From positions 496,001 to 560,000 of the forward strand of contig NZ_JAABOO010000002.1 in assembly GCF_010671605.1 (NCBI RefSeq): a stretch of 64,000 nt of DNA, written 5' to 3'. Within the stretch, counting starts at the first letter, position 1, and the number at the start of each line of letters is the position of its first letter. The stretch is from Leptobacterium flavescens. Lineage in GTDB: Bacteria; Bacteroidota; Bacteroidia; Flavobacteriales; Flavobacteriaceae. Shown here piece after piece: positions 1-9,296 of this stretch. A program made the position numbers and the translations under genes. The notes below the pieces were generated by a model. That model ran no database searches, was not told where the DNA came from, and saw nothing but the letters and a program-made list of their open reading frames with translations.

Positions 1-283
1 TAATACCGGCATTATTAATGAGTACATCTATACTTCCGAATTCTTTAACAACATCTTCTGCCAGTTTCTGTGCCTGCTCAAAATCGGCGGCATTGGACTG
101 ATAGCCTTTGGCTTTAACTCCATATCCGTTCAGCTCTTTCTCTAATTCCTGAGCTGCTTCTACCGATGAACTGTATGTAAACGCAACATTGGCTCCCTGC
201 TCTGCAAAAACCTGGGCGATTCCTTTTCCAATACCTCTACTGGCACCTGTGATGATAGCTGTTTTTCCTTCTAATAATTTCAT
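1..283 (-). CDS. fabG: FabG-like SDR oxidoreductase (3-oxoacyl-ACP reductase), N-terminal part
   Basis: Only the first 94 codons lie in the window; the gene runs off the left edge. The translation starts MKLLEGKTAIITGASRGIG, which contains the Rossmann NADP-binding motif TGxxxGIG at residues 12-19. The conserved NNAG motif of short-chain dehydrogenases stands at the cut edge (residues 90-93). The sequence fits FabG, which reduces 3-oxoacyl-ACP with NADPH in fatty-acid elongation. Without the YxxxK catalytic region, another classical SDR cannot be excluded. The ATG at 281-283 follows a good Bacteroidota promoter (322-350), so it is transcribed separately from the M16 peptidase behind it. Confidence 0.85.
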   Translation of the reverse strand, partial: MKLLEGKTAIITGASRGIGKGIAQVFAEQGANVAFTYSSSVEAAQELEKELNGYGVKAKGYQSNAADFEQAQKLAEDVVKEFGSIDVLINNAGI

Positions 284-321
284 AAAGATTATCTTATTCT
301 TAATTGATTAGTTATATAATC

Positions 322-350
322 CAAATATAACAAATACATATGGTACCAAA
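322..350 (-). promoter_or_regulatory. Bacteroidota-type promoter of the FabG-like gene
   Basis: Read on the minus strand there is a TTG (plus coordinates 347-349), 17 bases, then TATATTTG (322-329). This matches the TTG-N17-23-TAnnTTTG consensus known for flavobacterial primary-sigma promoters. It lies about 40 bases upstream of the fabG-like start codon. Confidence 0.65.
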
Positions 351-382
351 ATGAAAATCCCCGCTATTTTAGCGAGGATTTA
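346..382 (-). terminator. Probable terminator of the M16 peptidase gene
   Basis: An inverted repeat with 10 paired positions and one mismatch (AAATCCCCGCT / AGCGAGGATTT, loop ATTTT) sits just after the M16 stop codon. Read on the minus strand it is followed by TTTTCATTTT. It overlaps the -33 element of the fabG promoter. Confidence 0.55.
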
Positions 383-400
383 AGATTTATTCGATAAGCA

Positions 401-3367
401 TCAGGATTTGAGCGGAAGTGGTTTTTCGTAATTAAACAAATAATCCACATCGAGTTCCTTAACCTCTCCCAGCCTTCTGAGAGCGTTGACATCTACATCT
501 TTCTTATTCCCGATAACCATGATATCGTAGGTCTCTCCTTTGATGTTCTCTTCAAAGAATTGTTTAAGGTCTTCCAGGGTCATGTTCTTTATCGTATTGT
601 AGATCTCTTCCCTGTTATCTTTTGTTATCCCCCTTTTCTTAAGACCTTCATAAGTCCAGAAAATGCTTGCTTTATTGATACGCTCGGCAGCTATCTTCTT
701 TAAGGTCGATTCTTTGGCTGCATTAAACTGTTCTTCCGCTTCCGGCATATTGGTCATCAGGTCCATCATGGCATCTACGGCATCAGACATCTTATTGGCC
801 TGCGTTCCGATATAGGCGTATACATAGTTCGGTTTATCAGCTTCCGAAGCATTGCTGTATGCAGAAAAAGCAGAATAAGCAAGCGATTTGGACTCTCTGA
901 TCTCCTGGAATACGATAGAAGAAAGACCACTACCAAAATAGGTATTAAACAAGTTGGATGCCGCCATTTTTGCAGGATCGAAATTTTCTCCCTTGGCAAG
1001 GAAAAGCATTTCCGCCTGTACCATATCGTAATCTACAAAGTATACATTACCTCCTGTTTCTTTGGGCAGGTAGATGCTTTTTGCAGGATACTCCTTAAAC
1101 TCCGAAGGAACACTGTGCTTCTCATTTAAAGCTGTAACCGCCGCGTTTACATCCTTTCCGTAATAGAAGACCCTGTGCTTATAATTTCTCATTTCTTTTA
1201 CCAGATCTACCAGTTCTGACGGATCCATGCTTCTCAGTTCTTCAATACTGAAAATATCGCGCAGTCTTGAGTTTTCTCCGTACTGTCCGTAGTTCATCAA
1301 ACCATTCCAAAGGATATTACCTTTATTCAGTTTTCCATCTTCTCTCCTTTTCAGAACAGTCTGTACATATTTGTTGTAGGTTTCCTGATCTGCAACGGCA
1401 TTACTCCACAGGTGTTCCAGCAGTTCCAGTCCCTTGCCCAGGTTTTCCTCCAGTCCGGAAACAAAAACAAACGACCTGTCATTCCCCGAGCTCACTCCGT
1501 AATTCACTCCCAGTTTATAGAACTCTTTTTTAAGGTCTTCCGGAGAATATTTATCGGTCCCCAGATATTCCAGGTAACCTATGGCATGGCCTAATTTTTT
1601 ATCGTTGTCTTTCCCCATATCGAAAATGATATTGAGCTGTGAAAGATCGTTTATATCGTTATCGATGTATGATACTTCCAATCCGTGGGCAGTTTTCATT
1701 TGCTTGATCTCCGAATTATAATCGACGTACTTAGGTTGAATATCCGGCACCTCAATTTTACTGAACTCCTCAATAAACGCAGATTTTTTATCCCTGTTTA
1801 GCTGGACAGGTGTAATTCCTGGGTTTTCTACCTTCACCACATTTTTGTTCTCTCCTTTTCTTTTGTAAACCGCAGCATAATTGTCTTTGTAAAACTCGTT
1901 GGCAAAATCTACCAGTTCCTGTTTGGTGATCTTTTTCATCTCATCCAGGAACTTAACCCTGTCTTCCCATTTCTGAAAATGCACAAAGGCATTAACATAG
2001 GCAAAAGCCATGGAAGGGCCGTTTTCATACTGACGGGTCTCGCTAAGCTTCAGGTCATTTACTACTGCTTCTATCATCCACTCTTCGAACTCTCCTTTTT
2101 TAATGCTTTCAACCTGTTCCAGCAACAGGTCTTTCACTTCCTCTAATGACTGACCCGATTTAGGATAACCGTAAAGCGTATGCATTCCATAGTCATTCAG
2201 GAAAGTTGTATAAGAACTGGCCGATTGTACTTTTTGCTGTTGATTCAGGTTCAGGTCGATAAGACCAGCCGTACTGTTAGCAAGTATATAGTCGATGAGG
2301 GTGATCATTTGTTCCTGCTTTGTTCCTATTCCTTCACTTCTGTAAGCCAGGAATACCCTTTCTGATTCGGGTCCGAAAACCTCTTTACTGATCGGAGCGG
2401 TGATCGGATCTTCCGTCGGTCTTTCCGGATAGCTAACCTCTCCTGCCTCAAGGCTTCCGAAGCTATTATTGACTTTTTTAATGGTTTCTTCAAAATCGAT
2501 ATCTCCTACCAGTACCATGGCAATATTATTAGGCACATAGTATTTTTTGAAATAGTCGTGAATGGCGATCATAGAAGGGTTTTTCAGATGTTCTCCCACT
2601 CCTATGGTCGGTTGTTGTCCGTAAGGATGCTTAGGGAAGAGCGATGCCAGCAGAGCCTCACTTAGGTTACTGCCATCATCGTCCTGCCCGATATTAAATT
2701 CTTCATAAACGGCTTCAAGCTCCGTATGGAACAAACGCAGTACCAGTTGCGTAAAACGCTCGCCTTCCAGCTTCAACCATTTATCCAGTTCGTTAGAAGG
2801 TATCTGGTTAATATAAACGGTCTCTTCATGCCAGGTCCAGGCATTGGTCCCTTCGGCTCCGAGAGAACTCACCATTTTATCGTATTCATTGGCAATAGAG
2901 ATCTTGGATGCTTCCTGAGAAACACTGTCTATAACCTTGTATATCTCCTTCTTTTTCTCCGGATCGGTCTCGGCCTTGTGTTTTTCATAGAGGTCTGAGA
3001 TCTCTGAAAGGATCACCTTCTCTGCTTCCCAGTCGGTGGTCCCGATTTCATCGGTACCTTTAAACATCATATGTTCCAGGTAGTGTGCCAGGCCCGTATT
3101 ATCTGAAGGATCGTAAACAGAACCCGCTCTCACCCCGATAAGGGTTTGTATCTTGGGTTCATCTGTATTCTTACTCAGGTATACCTGAAGGCCGTTATCT
3201 AAAGTGTAAAGCCTCAGTCCTGTGGGGTCGTTGGTGACGGTTTCGTATTTAAAACCATTAGCATCAGTGTGTTGTTCGGTAACAACGGTAGAATCGTCTC
3301 CTCCTTTTTTACAACTGTAGAATCCTATCAGCAGAAAAGAAAGAAACATCAATTTAAGTGTCTTCAT
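401..3367 (-). CDS. M16 family (insulinase/pitrilysin-like) zinc peptidase, lipoprotein
   Basis: The 988-residue product begins with a lipoprotein signal peptide ending in the lipobox FYSC (Cys19), so it should be anchored to a membrane after processing. The inverted zinc motif HxxEH is HYLEH at residues 95-99. A downstream glutamate-rich segment (ELEAVYEEFN) matches the distal zinc ligand region. Length and composition fit a two-half M16 protein: an active N-terminal half (residues about 50-500) and a C-terminal half that lacks HxxEH but keeps the fold. Family members cleave small peptides. It stands alone between two terminators, upstream of fabG and downstream of sucD. The actual substrate cannot be read from the sequence. 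Confidence 0.92.
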   Translation of the reverse strand: MKTLKLMFLSFLLIGFYSCKKGGDDSTVVTEQHTDANGFKYETVTNDPTGLRLYTLDNGLQVYLSKNTDEPKIQTLIGVRAGSVYDPSDNTGLAHYLEHMMFKGTDEIGTTDWEAEKVILSEISDLYEKHKAETDPEKKKEIYKVIDSVSQEASKISIANEYDKMVSSLGAEGTNAWTWHEETVYINQIPSNELDKWLKLEGERFTQLVLRLFHTELEAVYEEFNIGQDDDGSNLSEALLASLFPKHPYGQQPTIGVGEHLKNPSMIAIHDYFKKYYVPNNIAMVLVGDIDFEETIKKVNNSFGSLEAGEVSYPERPTEDPITAPISKEVFGPESERVFLAYRSEGIGTKQEQMITLIDYILANSTAGLIDLNLNQQQKVQSASSYTTFLNDYGMHTLYGYPKSGQSLEEVKDLLLEQVESIKKGEFEEWMIEAVVNDLKLSETRQYENGPSMAFAYVNAFVHFQKWEDRVKFLDEMKKITKQELVDFANEFYKDNYAAVYKRKGENKNVVKVENPGITPVQLNRDKKSAFIEEFSKIEVPDIQPKYVDYNSEIKQMKTAHGLEVSYIDNDINDLSQLNIIFDMGKDNDKKLGHAIGYLEYLGTDKYSPEDLKKEFYKLGVNYGVSSGNDRSFVFVSGLEENLGKGLELLEHLWSNAVADQETYNKYVQTVLKRREDGKLNKGNILWNGLMNYGQYGENSRLRDIFSIEELRSMDPSELVDLVKEMRNYKHRVFYYGKDVNAAVTALNEKHSVPSEFKEYPAKSIYLPKETGGNVYFVDYDMVQAEMLFLAKGENFDPAKMAASNLFNTYFGSGLSSIVFQEIRESKSLAYSAFSAYSNASEADKPNYVYAYIGTQANKMSDAVDAMMDLMTNMPEAEEQFNAAKESTLKKIAAERINKASIFWTYEGLKKRGITKDNREEIYNTIKNMTLEDLKQFFEENIKGETYDIMVIGNKKDVDVNALRRLGEVKELDVDYLFNYEKPLPLKS

Positions 3368-3399
3368 GTGTGTTTAATTGAGTTCGATATATTTTAAAA

Positions 3400-3436
3400 G
3401 AAAAATCCATCAGTTAAAGATATAACTGATGGATTA
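3400..3436 (-). terminator. Rho-independent terminator of sucD
   Basis: A 13-bp perfect inverted repeat (3404-3416 with 3423-3435, loop of 6) follows the sucD stop codon. On the minus strand it is followed by TTTTTCTTTT. Confidence 0.8.
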
Positions 3437-3471
3437 ATAACGAGTTAAATTTCTAAATATTTTAAGAATTC

Positions 3472-4344
3472 TTATCCAAGAACCTCTGCAACTTTTTTCC
3501 CGATCTCTGCCGGAGAGTCAACAACGTGGATCCCACACTCTCTCATGATCCTTTTTTTAGCTTCTGCTGTATCATCAGCTCCACCTACAATTGCTCCTGC
3601 ATGTCCCATAGTTCTTCCCTTGGGGGCAGTTTCACCTGCGATAAATCCAACTACCGGCTTTTTGTTTCCGTTAGCTTTTACCCAGTTAGCAGCATCTGCT
3701 TCCAGTTGTCCACCGATCTCACCGATCATTACGATACACTCCGTATCATCATCATTCATCAGCAATTCTACCGCTTCTTTTGTAGTAGTACCGATAATCG
3801 GATCTCCTCCGATCCCGATAGCAGTAGTAATTCCAAGTCCCTGACGAACTACCTGGTCTGCAGCTTCATAAGTAAGGGTACCTGATTTAGATACGATCCC
3901 TACACCACCTGATTTAAACACAAAGCCCGGCATAATACCAACCTTAGCTTCACCCGGGGTAATTACTCCAGGACAGTTAGGTCCGATAAGCCTGCAATTT
4001 TTATCTTTAATATAATCGAATGCCTTTATCATATCTGCAACAGGAATACCTTCTGTAATTGTGATAATTACTTTAATCCCCGCGTCAGCAGCTTCCATAA
4101 TAGCGTCTGCTGCAAAGGCTGGTGGAACAAAAATGATAGATGTATCAGCTCCAACGTTATCAACAGCTTCTTTTACGGTATTAAATACCGGCTTACCCAG
4201 GTGTTCCTGTCCTCCTTTACCGGGAGTAACTCCACCTACAACATTGGTTCCGTATTCGATCATTTGTTCTGCGTGAAAAGTACCTTCACTTCCGGTGAAT
4301 CCCTGAACAATTATTTTGGAATCTTTATTTACTAAAACACTCAT
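3472..4344 (-). CDS. sucD: Succinate-CoA ligase (ADP-forming) alpha subunit
   Basis: The 290-residue protein has the normal SucD length. It has the N-terminal CoA-binding Rossmann segment ([15 protein letters not shown]) and the GPNCPGVI segment. The phospho-histidine loop is [13 protein letters not shown] near residue 245, where the His accepts phosphate from succinyl phosphate or ATP. The enzyme interconverts succinyl-CoA and succinate in the TCA cycle together with SucC. sucC is not in this window, so the two subunits are encoded apart, as is common in flavobacteria. It has its own terminator at 3400-3436 and a -7 element upstream. Confidence 0.96.
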   Translation of the reverse strand: MSVLVNKDSKIIVQGFTGSEGTFHAEQMIEYGTNVVGGVTPGKGGQEHLGKPVFNTVKEAVDNVGADTSIIFVPPAFAADAIMEAADAGIKVIITITEGIPVADMIKAFDYIKDKNCRLIGPNCPGVITPGEAKVGIMPGFVFKSGGVGIVSKSGTLTYEAADQVVRQGLGITTAIGIGGDPIIGTTTKEAVELLMNDDDTECIVMIGEIGGQLEADAANWVKANGNKKPVVGFIAGETAPKGRTMGHAGAIVGGADDTAEAKKRIMRECGIHVVDSPAEIGKKVAEVLG

Positions 4345-4370
4345 TTATATATTTTTTATTTTCTGCGACA

Positions 4371-4378
4371 CAAAAATA
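4371..4378 (-). promoter_or_regulatory. -7 promoter element upstream of sucD
   Basis: TATTTTTG on the minus strand matches TAnnTTTG and lies about 27 bases upstream of the sucD ATG. No TTG occurs at the expected distance upstream, so only the -7 element is supported. Confidence 0.4.
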
Positions 4379-4424
4379 TACTTTAAAAAAGTATAAAATA
4401 GTTTTTTTTGAATTTTTATCTCTA

Positions 4425-4452
4425 CAAAAATCCCATCCGTTAACGGAAGGGT
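4425..4452 (-). terminator. Probable terminator of the lpx/efp operon
   Basis: A hairpin with arms CCCATCCG and CGGAAGGG (one A-A mismatch, loop TTAA) lies about 80 bases after the stop codon of the second LpxD-like gene. On the minus strand it is followed by ATTTTTG. It separates the operon from sucD. Confidence 0.5.
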
Positions 4453-4528
4453 GAAATTTGTATTTTGAAGCAATAATTCTACATTACTTCGTCGTGATTT
4501 TCAACAGTTCTTACAAAAAGAACTCCCG

Positions 4529-5461
4529 TCAATCTTTAAGTTTTTCCATTATCTCAGGAATGAGCTTTATAGCAGCCAATTCCTTGTATTTTTTGCGGAA
4601 ATCATCTGCCGGGGTCCCGAAATAACTTTTATTCCCTTCCAGGGATTTACTTACTCCCGACTGGGCAGAGATCACAGCTTTTGCACCTATGGTAATACCA
4701 CTGGTAACACCAACCTGTCCCCACATAGTAACCTCGTCTTCTACTACCACACATCCGGCAATTCCGGTCTGAGAAGCGATCAGGCATTTTTTACCGATAA
4801 CAGTATCGTGCCCGATATGTACCTGGTTATCTATTTTAGTTCCTTCTTTTATAGTAGTATCTCCGGTAACTCCTTTATCTATTGTACATAGGGCACCTAT
4901 GTCTACATGATCTTCAACAACTACCCTTCCGCCTGAGATAAGCTTATCAAAACCTTCGGGCCTGTTCTTATAATAAAAAGCATCTGCCCCCAGTACTGTT
5001 CCCGCATGAATGGTAACATTGTTCCCGATTACTGCATGGTCATAGATCATTACATTGGAATGAATAAGACAGTTATCTCCAATGGTCACGTGATTTCCGA
5101 TAAAAGCTCCCGGTTGAATTACCGTATTCTTACCAATTTTTGCCGAGGGAGAGATATTTGAAGCCGAAGGCTCAAAGGGTCTGAAATAATTTGTCAGCTT
5201 ATTGAAATCCCTGAACGGATCATCCGATATCAACAAAGCCTTACCTTCAGGGCATTCCACCTCTTTATTGATCAGCACAACCGTGGCTGCTGATGAAAGT
5301 GCCTTATCGTAATACTTGGGGTGATCTACAAAAACAATATCGCCGGGTTCCACCACATGGATCTCATTCATACCAAGGACCGGAAAATCTTCGGGTCCGA
5401 CAAATTCACAATCGATGATGGCAGCTATTTGTTTTAAGCTATGTTGCTGATGGAATTTCAT
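4529..5461 (-). CDS. LpxD-like left-handed beta-helix acyltransferase (second copy)
   Basis: The 310-residue protein has an N-terminal LpxD-like domain (about 1-100) followed by hexapeptide repeats typical of a left-handed beta-helix (about 105-260). The segment IDNQVHIGHDTVIG aligns with the catalytic His region of LpxD. It is a diverged paralogue of the 339-residue LpxD at 8247-9266, and both lie in the same operon. Two roles are possible: a second N-acyltransferase with a different acyl or sugar acceptor, or a related transferase for another surface glycan. The catalytic His region is retained, so I do not call it dead. It follows efp after 15 bases and is the last gene before the terminator. 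Confidence 0.8.
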   Translation of the reverse strand: MKFHQQHSLKQIAAIIDCEFVGPEDFPVLGMNEIHVVEPGDIVFVDHPKYYDKALSSAATVVLINKEVECPEGKALLISDDPFRDFNKLTNYFRPFEPSASNISPSAKIGKNTVIQPGAFIGNHVTIGDNCLIHSNVMIYDHAVIGNNVTIHAGTVLGADAFYYKNRPEGFDKLISGGRVVVEDHVDIGALCTIDKGVTGDTTIKEGTKIDNQVHIGHDTVIGKKCLIASQTGIAGCVVVEDEVTMWGQVGVTSGITIGAKAVISAQSGVSKSLEGNKSYFGTPADDFRKKYKELAAIKLIPEIMEKLKD

Positions 5462-5476
5462 ATGTTGTAGCTATGA

Positions 5477-6043
5477 TTATTCCTTGATACGCTCCATGTA
5501 AGTTCCCTTTTCCGTCTCCACTTTAATTTTATCACCTTCATTGATAAAAAGAGGAACGTTAACACGGGCACCTGTTTCTACAGTTGCAGGCTTGGTAGCA
5601 TTGGTTGCTGTATTTCCTTTAATTCCGGGCTCTGTATGGGTAACTTCCAGGATTACACTGGCAGGCATATCTACCGATAAGGGAGACTGGTCTTCAGAAT
5701 TGATCAGAACGGTCACAACCTCTCCTTCCTTTAAAAGGCCGGGAGCGTCCAAAGTGTTTTTTTGAAGTGTGATCTGCGTATAATCGTTGGTATTCATAAA
5801 ATGGAAATCATCTCCATCGTTGTATAAATACTGAAAACTGTGAGTTTCTACCCTTACATCCTCAATTTTATGCCCGGCAGAAAAAGTGTTATCGATCACC
5901 TTTCCGGTGGTAACACTCTTTAATTTCGTCCTCACAAAAGCAGGACCTTTTCCAGGTTTTACATGTAAAAACTCTATTATTTTGTAAATGTCGTGATTAT
6001 AGCGAATGCACAATCCCTTTCTGATATCTGAAGTATTTGCCAT
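5477..6043 (-). CDS. efp: Elongation factor P
   Basis: The 188-residue protein has the standard EF-P length and three beta-barrel domains. The tip loop KPGKGPAFVRTK near residues 29-40 carries the lysine that is modified in many bacteria. EF-P rescues ribosomes stalled on polyproline stretches. The gene is embedded in the lipid A operon, 4 bases after lpxA and 15 bases before the second LpxD-like gene, so it is co-transcribed with outer-membrane biogenesis genes. No EpmA or EpmB modification enzyme is visible nearby. Confidence 0.96.
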   Translation of the reverse strand: MANTSDIRKGLCIRYNHDIYKIIEFLHVKPGKGPAFVRTKLKSVTTGKVIDNTFSAGHKIEDVRVETHSFQYLYNDGDDFHFMNTNDYTQITLQKNTLDAPGLLKEGEVVTVLINSEDQSPLSVDMPASVILEVTHTEPGIKGNTATNATKPATVETGARVNVPLFINEGDKIKVETEKGTYMERIKE

Positions 6044-6047
6044 GGTG

Positions 6048-6833
6048 TTAGTTTGTGTTATAATATCCTTTCATAATTCCGCGCTGAGAGTCCTTAATGA
6101 ACTGAAGGATCTCATCTCTTTCATGAGTAGCTTCCATCTCTGCCTCAATGATCTCAACAGCCTGTGAATTATTGTAATTCTTCTGATAAAGAATCCTGTA
6201 AATATTTTGAATTTCTCTTATTTTCTCTGTTGTGAAACCTCTTCTTCTGAGTCCCACAGAATTGATCCCCACATAGGAAAGCGGTTCCCTGGCCCCTTTT
6301 ACGTAAGGAGGAACATCTTTTCTCACCAAAGATCCTCCGGTAACGAAGGCGTGATTTCCGATAGAGCAGAACTGGTGTACTGCAGTCATCCCGGCCAGTA
6401 CCACAAAATCTCCCACATTAATGTGTCCTGCAAGGGTACTGTTATTAGAGAAAATACAATTGTCTCCAACAATACAATCGTGTGCAATGTGACAATAGGC
6501 CATGATAAGGCAATTCTTCCCGATTACCGTTTTCATCCTGTCTATAGTTCCCCTGTTAATGGTAACACATTCTCTGATGGTAGTGTTATCTCCTATCTCT
6601 GTTGTGGTCTCCTCGTCTTTGAATTTCAAGTCCTGAGGAATTGCAGAAATAACAGCTCCGGGAAAAATATTACAGTTCTTACCTATCCTTGCACCTTCCA
6701 TAATGGTTACGTTAGAACCTATCCAGGTTCCTTCTCCGATAACCACATTATTATGAATAGTAGCAAAAGGTTCTATAACGACATTCTTGGCAATTTTTGC
6801 TCCGGGATGTACGTATGCTAAAGGTTGGTTCAT
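6048..6833 (-). CDS. lpxA: UDP-N-acetylglucosamine acyltransferase
   Basis: The 261-residue protein consists of hexapeptide repeats forming a left-handed beta-helix, plus a C-terminal helical domain, as in LpxA. The segment MAYCHIAHDCIVG (about residues 118-130) holds the catalytic histidine equivalent to E. coli His125. The enzyme transfers a 3-hydroxyacyl chain from ACP to the 3-OH of UDP-GlcNAc, the first step of lipid A synthesis. It sits 4 bases after lpxC/fabZ and 4 bases before efp, which indicates translational coupling. Confidence 0.95.
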   Translation of the reverse strand: MNQPLAYVHPGAKIAKNVVIEPFATIHNNVVIGEGTWIGSNVTIMEGARIGKNCNIFPGAVISAIPQDLKFKDEETTTEIGDNTTIRECVTINRGTIDRMKTVIGKNCLIMAYCHIAHDCIVGDNCIFSNNSTLAGHINVGDFVVLAGMTAVHQFCSIGNHAFVTGGSLVRKDVPPYVKGAREPLSYVGINSVGLRRRGFTTEKIREIQNIYRILYQKNYNNSQAVEIIEAEMEATHERDEILQFIKDSQRGIMKGYYNTN

Positions 6834-6837
6834 AGTT

Positions 6838-8244
6838 TTATTCTTTGTTCTTTACAATTTGAGCCATAAGTTCGGCTTCGGTTGCTAATTTTCCGTTAGC
6901 ATAGGCATAAGCCTGCATATGACAGATTCCTCTTCTGATCGGGGAAAGTAATTCGAGTTTAAATATAAGTGTATCTCCGGGTACTACCTGTTGTTTGAAC
7001 CTTACGTTATCTATCTTGATAAAAAAGGTCAGGTAGTTCTCAGGATCAGGTACTGTACTTAGAACCAGCACACCTCCGGCCTGAGCCATCGCCTCTATCT
7101 GAAGCACTCCGGGCATTACAGGAGCTCCGGGGAAGTGCCCTACGAAGAAAGGTTCATTCATAGTAACGTTCTTCACCCCTACCACATGCTTATCGGACAG
7201 CTCAATGATCTTGTCTACTAAAAGGAAAGGAGGTCTGTGCGGTAACATATTCATGATCTTGTTCACATCCATTAAAGGAGGCTGATTCAGATCAAAGCTA
7301 GGCACCTTATTTCTCTTTTCGATCTTGATGATCTTGGATAGTTTTTTTGCAAACTGAGTATTTACAAAATGTCCCGGTTTGTTAGCGATCACCTTACCTC
7401 TAATCCTGGTTCCCACAAGAGCAAGGTCTCCTACTACATCCAACAGTTTGTGCCTTGCAGCTTCGTTCGGATGATGCAGGGTAAGGTTATCAAGAATACC
7501 ATTCGGTTTTACAGCTATATTGTCTTTTTTAAAGGCAACTCTGAGTTTATCCATGGTCTCCTCAGATAATTCCTTATCTACATAAACAATGGCATTGTTA
7601 AGATCACCACCTCTGATCAATCCGTGCTCCAGAAGCATTTCAAGTTCATGTAAAAAACTAAAGGTACGTGCATTGGAAATTTCATCCTTAAAATCGGAAA
7701 GATGCTTTAGGGTTGCATTCTGCGTTCCCAATACTTTGGTTCCGAAGTCTACCATGGTTGTTACCTGATATTCATCGGCAGGGATAATAGTGATCTCGCT
7801 TCCGGACTCTTCATCCACATAAGAGATCACATTCTTAACGATATATTCTTCTCTTTCAGCATCCTGCTCAACAATCCCTGCATTCTCCAGAGCTTCCACA
7901 AAATATTTTGAAGAACCATCCATAATCGGAGGTTCGGAAGCATCGAGCTCAATAATAATATTATCGATCTCAAGCCCTACCAAAGCCGCCAGAACATGCT
8001 CTGAAGTCTGGATCTTAACCCCTTTCTTTTCCAGGTTAGTTCCTCTTTGGGTATTCACCACATAATTGGCATCTGCTTCAATAACGGGAGACCCTTCAAG
8101 ATCTACTCTAACAAAAGCAAAGCCGTGGTTTACGGGAGCCGGTTTAAAGGTCATCGTTACATCCTTTCCGGTATGCAATCCGACTCCTTTTAATACAGCT
8201 TCCTTAGAAATAGTACGTTGATTGCTCAGCGAATTACTGCTCAT
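6838..8244 (-). CDS. lpxC-fabZ: Bifunctional LpxC deacetylase / FabZ dehydratase
   Basis: The 468-residue protein is a fusion. Residues about 1-300 are LpxC, the zinc enzyme that deacetylates UDP-3-O-acyl-GlcNAc, the committed step of lipid A synthesis. The segment HKLLDVVGDLAL carries the conserved His/Asp pair. Residues about 320-468 are FabZ, the 3-hydroxyacyl-ACP dehydratase; its active-site motif GHFPGAPVMPGV is near residue 369. The fusion is characteristic of Bacteroidota. It joins two enzymes that draw on the same 3-hydroxyacyl-ACP pool. It begins 2 bases after lpxD and ends 4 bases before lpxA. Confidence 0.97.
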   Translation of the reverse strand: MSSNSLSNQRTISKEAVLKGVGLHTGKDVTMTFKPAPVNHGFAFVRVDLEGSPVIEADANYVVNTQRGTNLEKKGVKIQTSEHVLAALVGLEIDNIIIELDASEPPIMDGSSKYFVEALENAGIVEQDAEREEYIVKNVISYVDEESGSEITIIPADEYQVTTMVDFGTKVLGTQNATLKHLSDFKDEISNARTFSFLHELEMLLEHGLIRGGDLNNAIVYVDKELSEETMDKLRVAFKKDNIAVKPNGILDNLTLHHPNEAARHKLLDVVGDLALVGTRIRGKVIANKPGHFVNTQFAKKLSKIIKIEKRNKVPSFDLNQPPLMDVNKIMNMLPHRPPFLLVDKIIELSDKHVVGVKNVTMNEPFFVGHFPGAPVMPGVLQIEAMAQAGGVLVLSTVPDPENYLTFFIKIDNVRFKQQVVPGDTLIFKLELLSPIRRGICHMQAYAYANGKLATEAELMAQIVKNKE

Positions 8245-8246
8245 TA

Positions 8247-9266
8247 TTATTTATGTTTTTTTTCTATTTTATTAATTGCTTCCGCTAATTTGGGGAGGTT
8301 TTTAAAGTAGACGTAAGATTTATTGTAGTCGCCGTAATTAAGGGCTGGTGATCCCTGTAAAACTTCATCATCCTTTACATTCCTTCCTATTCCCGATTGT
8401 GCCTGGATACGTACTCTGTCTCCAATCGTAATATGACCAACGATCCCAACCTGGCCACCGATCATACAGTTCTTTCCGATCTTGGTAGAACCTGCGATCC
8501 CGGTTTGAGCAGCGATAACAGTATTTTCTCCTATCTCAACATTATGTGCTATCTGGATCTGATTGTCCAGTTTCACTCCTTTTCGTATTACGGTCGATCC
8601 CAGTGTAGCACGATCTATGGTAGTTCCCGCACCTATATCTACATGATCTTCTATGATCACATTTCCTGTTTGAGGTACTTTCTGGAATTCGCCATTCTCA
8701 TTCGGTGCAAAACCAAAACCATCGGCTCCAACTATGGCTCCGCTATGTATTACACAATTATTACCAATGATCGATTCCGAATAGATCTTAGCTCCCGCAA
8801 AGACCACTACATTATCTCCGATATTGGTATTATCCCCTATATAAACATTAGGGTATATTTTTACGTTCTTACCGATCCTTACATTATCGCCCAGATAAGA
8901 AAAAGCTCCCACATAGGCGTTTTCACCCATTTCTACAGATTCAGAAATAAACACGGGTTGTTCTATTCCCGTCTTATTTAATTTTACCTGATTGTAGTAT
9001 TCCAGCAGCTTGGAAAAGGATTTGTACGCATCTTCCACTCGTATTAAAGTAGTCTCCAAATCATTTTCCGCTTCAAAATCCTTATTCACAATGGTAATTG
9101 AAGCTCTGGTAGTATAAATAAATGGTTTGTATTTCGGGTTTGCTAAAAAAGTCAAGGACCCTTCCGTGCCCTCTTCAATTTTGGATAATTTAGAAACTTC
9201 AACGTCGGGATTACCAACAATATCGCCTTCTAATATTCCTGCTATTTGGGTTGCTGTAAATTTCAT
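8247..9266 (-). CDS. lpxD: UDP-3-O-(3-hydroxyacyl)glucosamine N-acyltransferase
   Basis: The 339-residue protein has LpxD architecture: an N-terminal uridine-binding domain (about 1-100), a left-handed beta-helix (about 105-290) and a C-terminal helix. [14 protein letters not shown] near residue 230 contains the catalytic His equivalent to E. coli His239. It adds the N-linked acyl chain in lipid A synthesis, the step after LpxC. The length and motif match canonical LpxD better than the second copy at 4529-5461 does. It follows the HD gene by 30 bases. Confidence 0.95.
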   Translation of the reverse strand: MKFTATQIAGILEGDIVGNPDVEVSKLSKIEEGTEGSLTFLANPKYKPFIYTTRASITIVNKDFEAENDLETTLIRVEDAYKSFSKLLEYYNQVKLNKTGIEQPVFISESVEMGENAYVGAFSYLGDNVRIGKNVKIYPNVYIGDNTNIGDNVVVFAGAKIYSESIIGNNCVIHSGAIVGADGFGFAPNENGEFQKVPQTGNVIIEDHVDIGAGTTIDRATLGSTVIRKGVKLDNQIQIAHNVEIGENTVIAAQTGIAGSTKIGKNCMIGGQVGIVGHITIGDRVRIQAQSGIGRNVKDDEVLQGSPALNYGDYNKSYVYFKNLPKLAEAINKIEKKHK

Positions 9267-9296
9267 TTTCGCAAAAGTATAAAAAAACTGCTAAAA

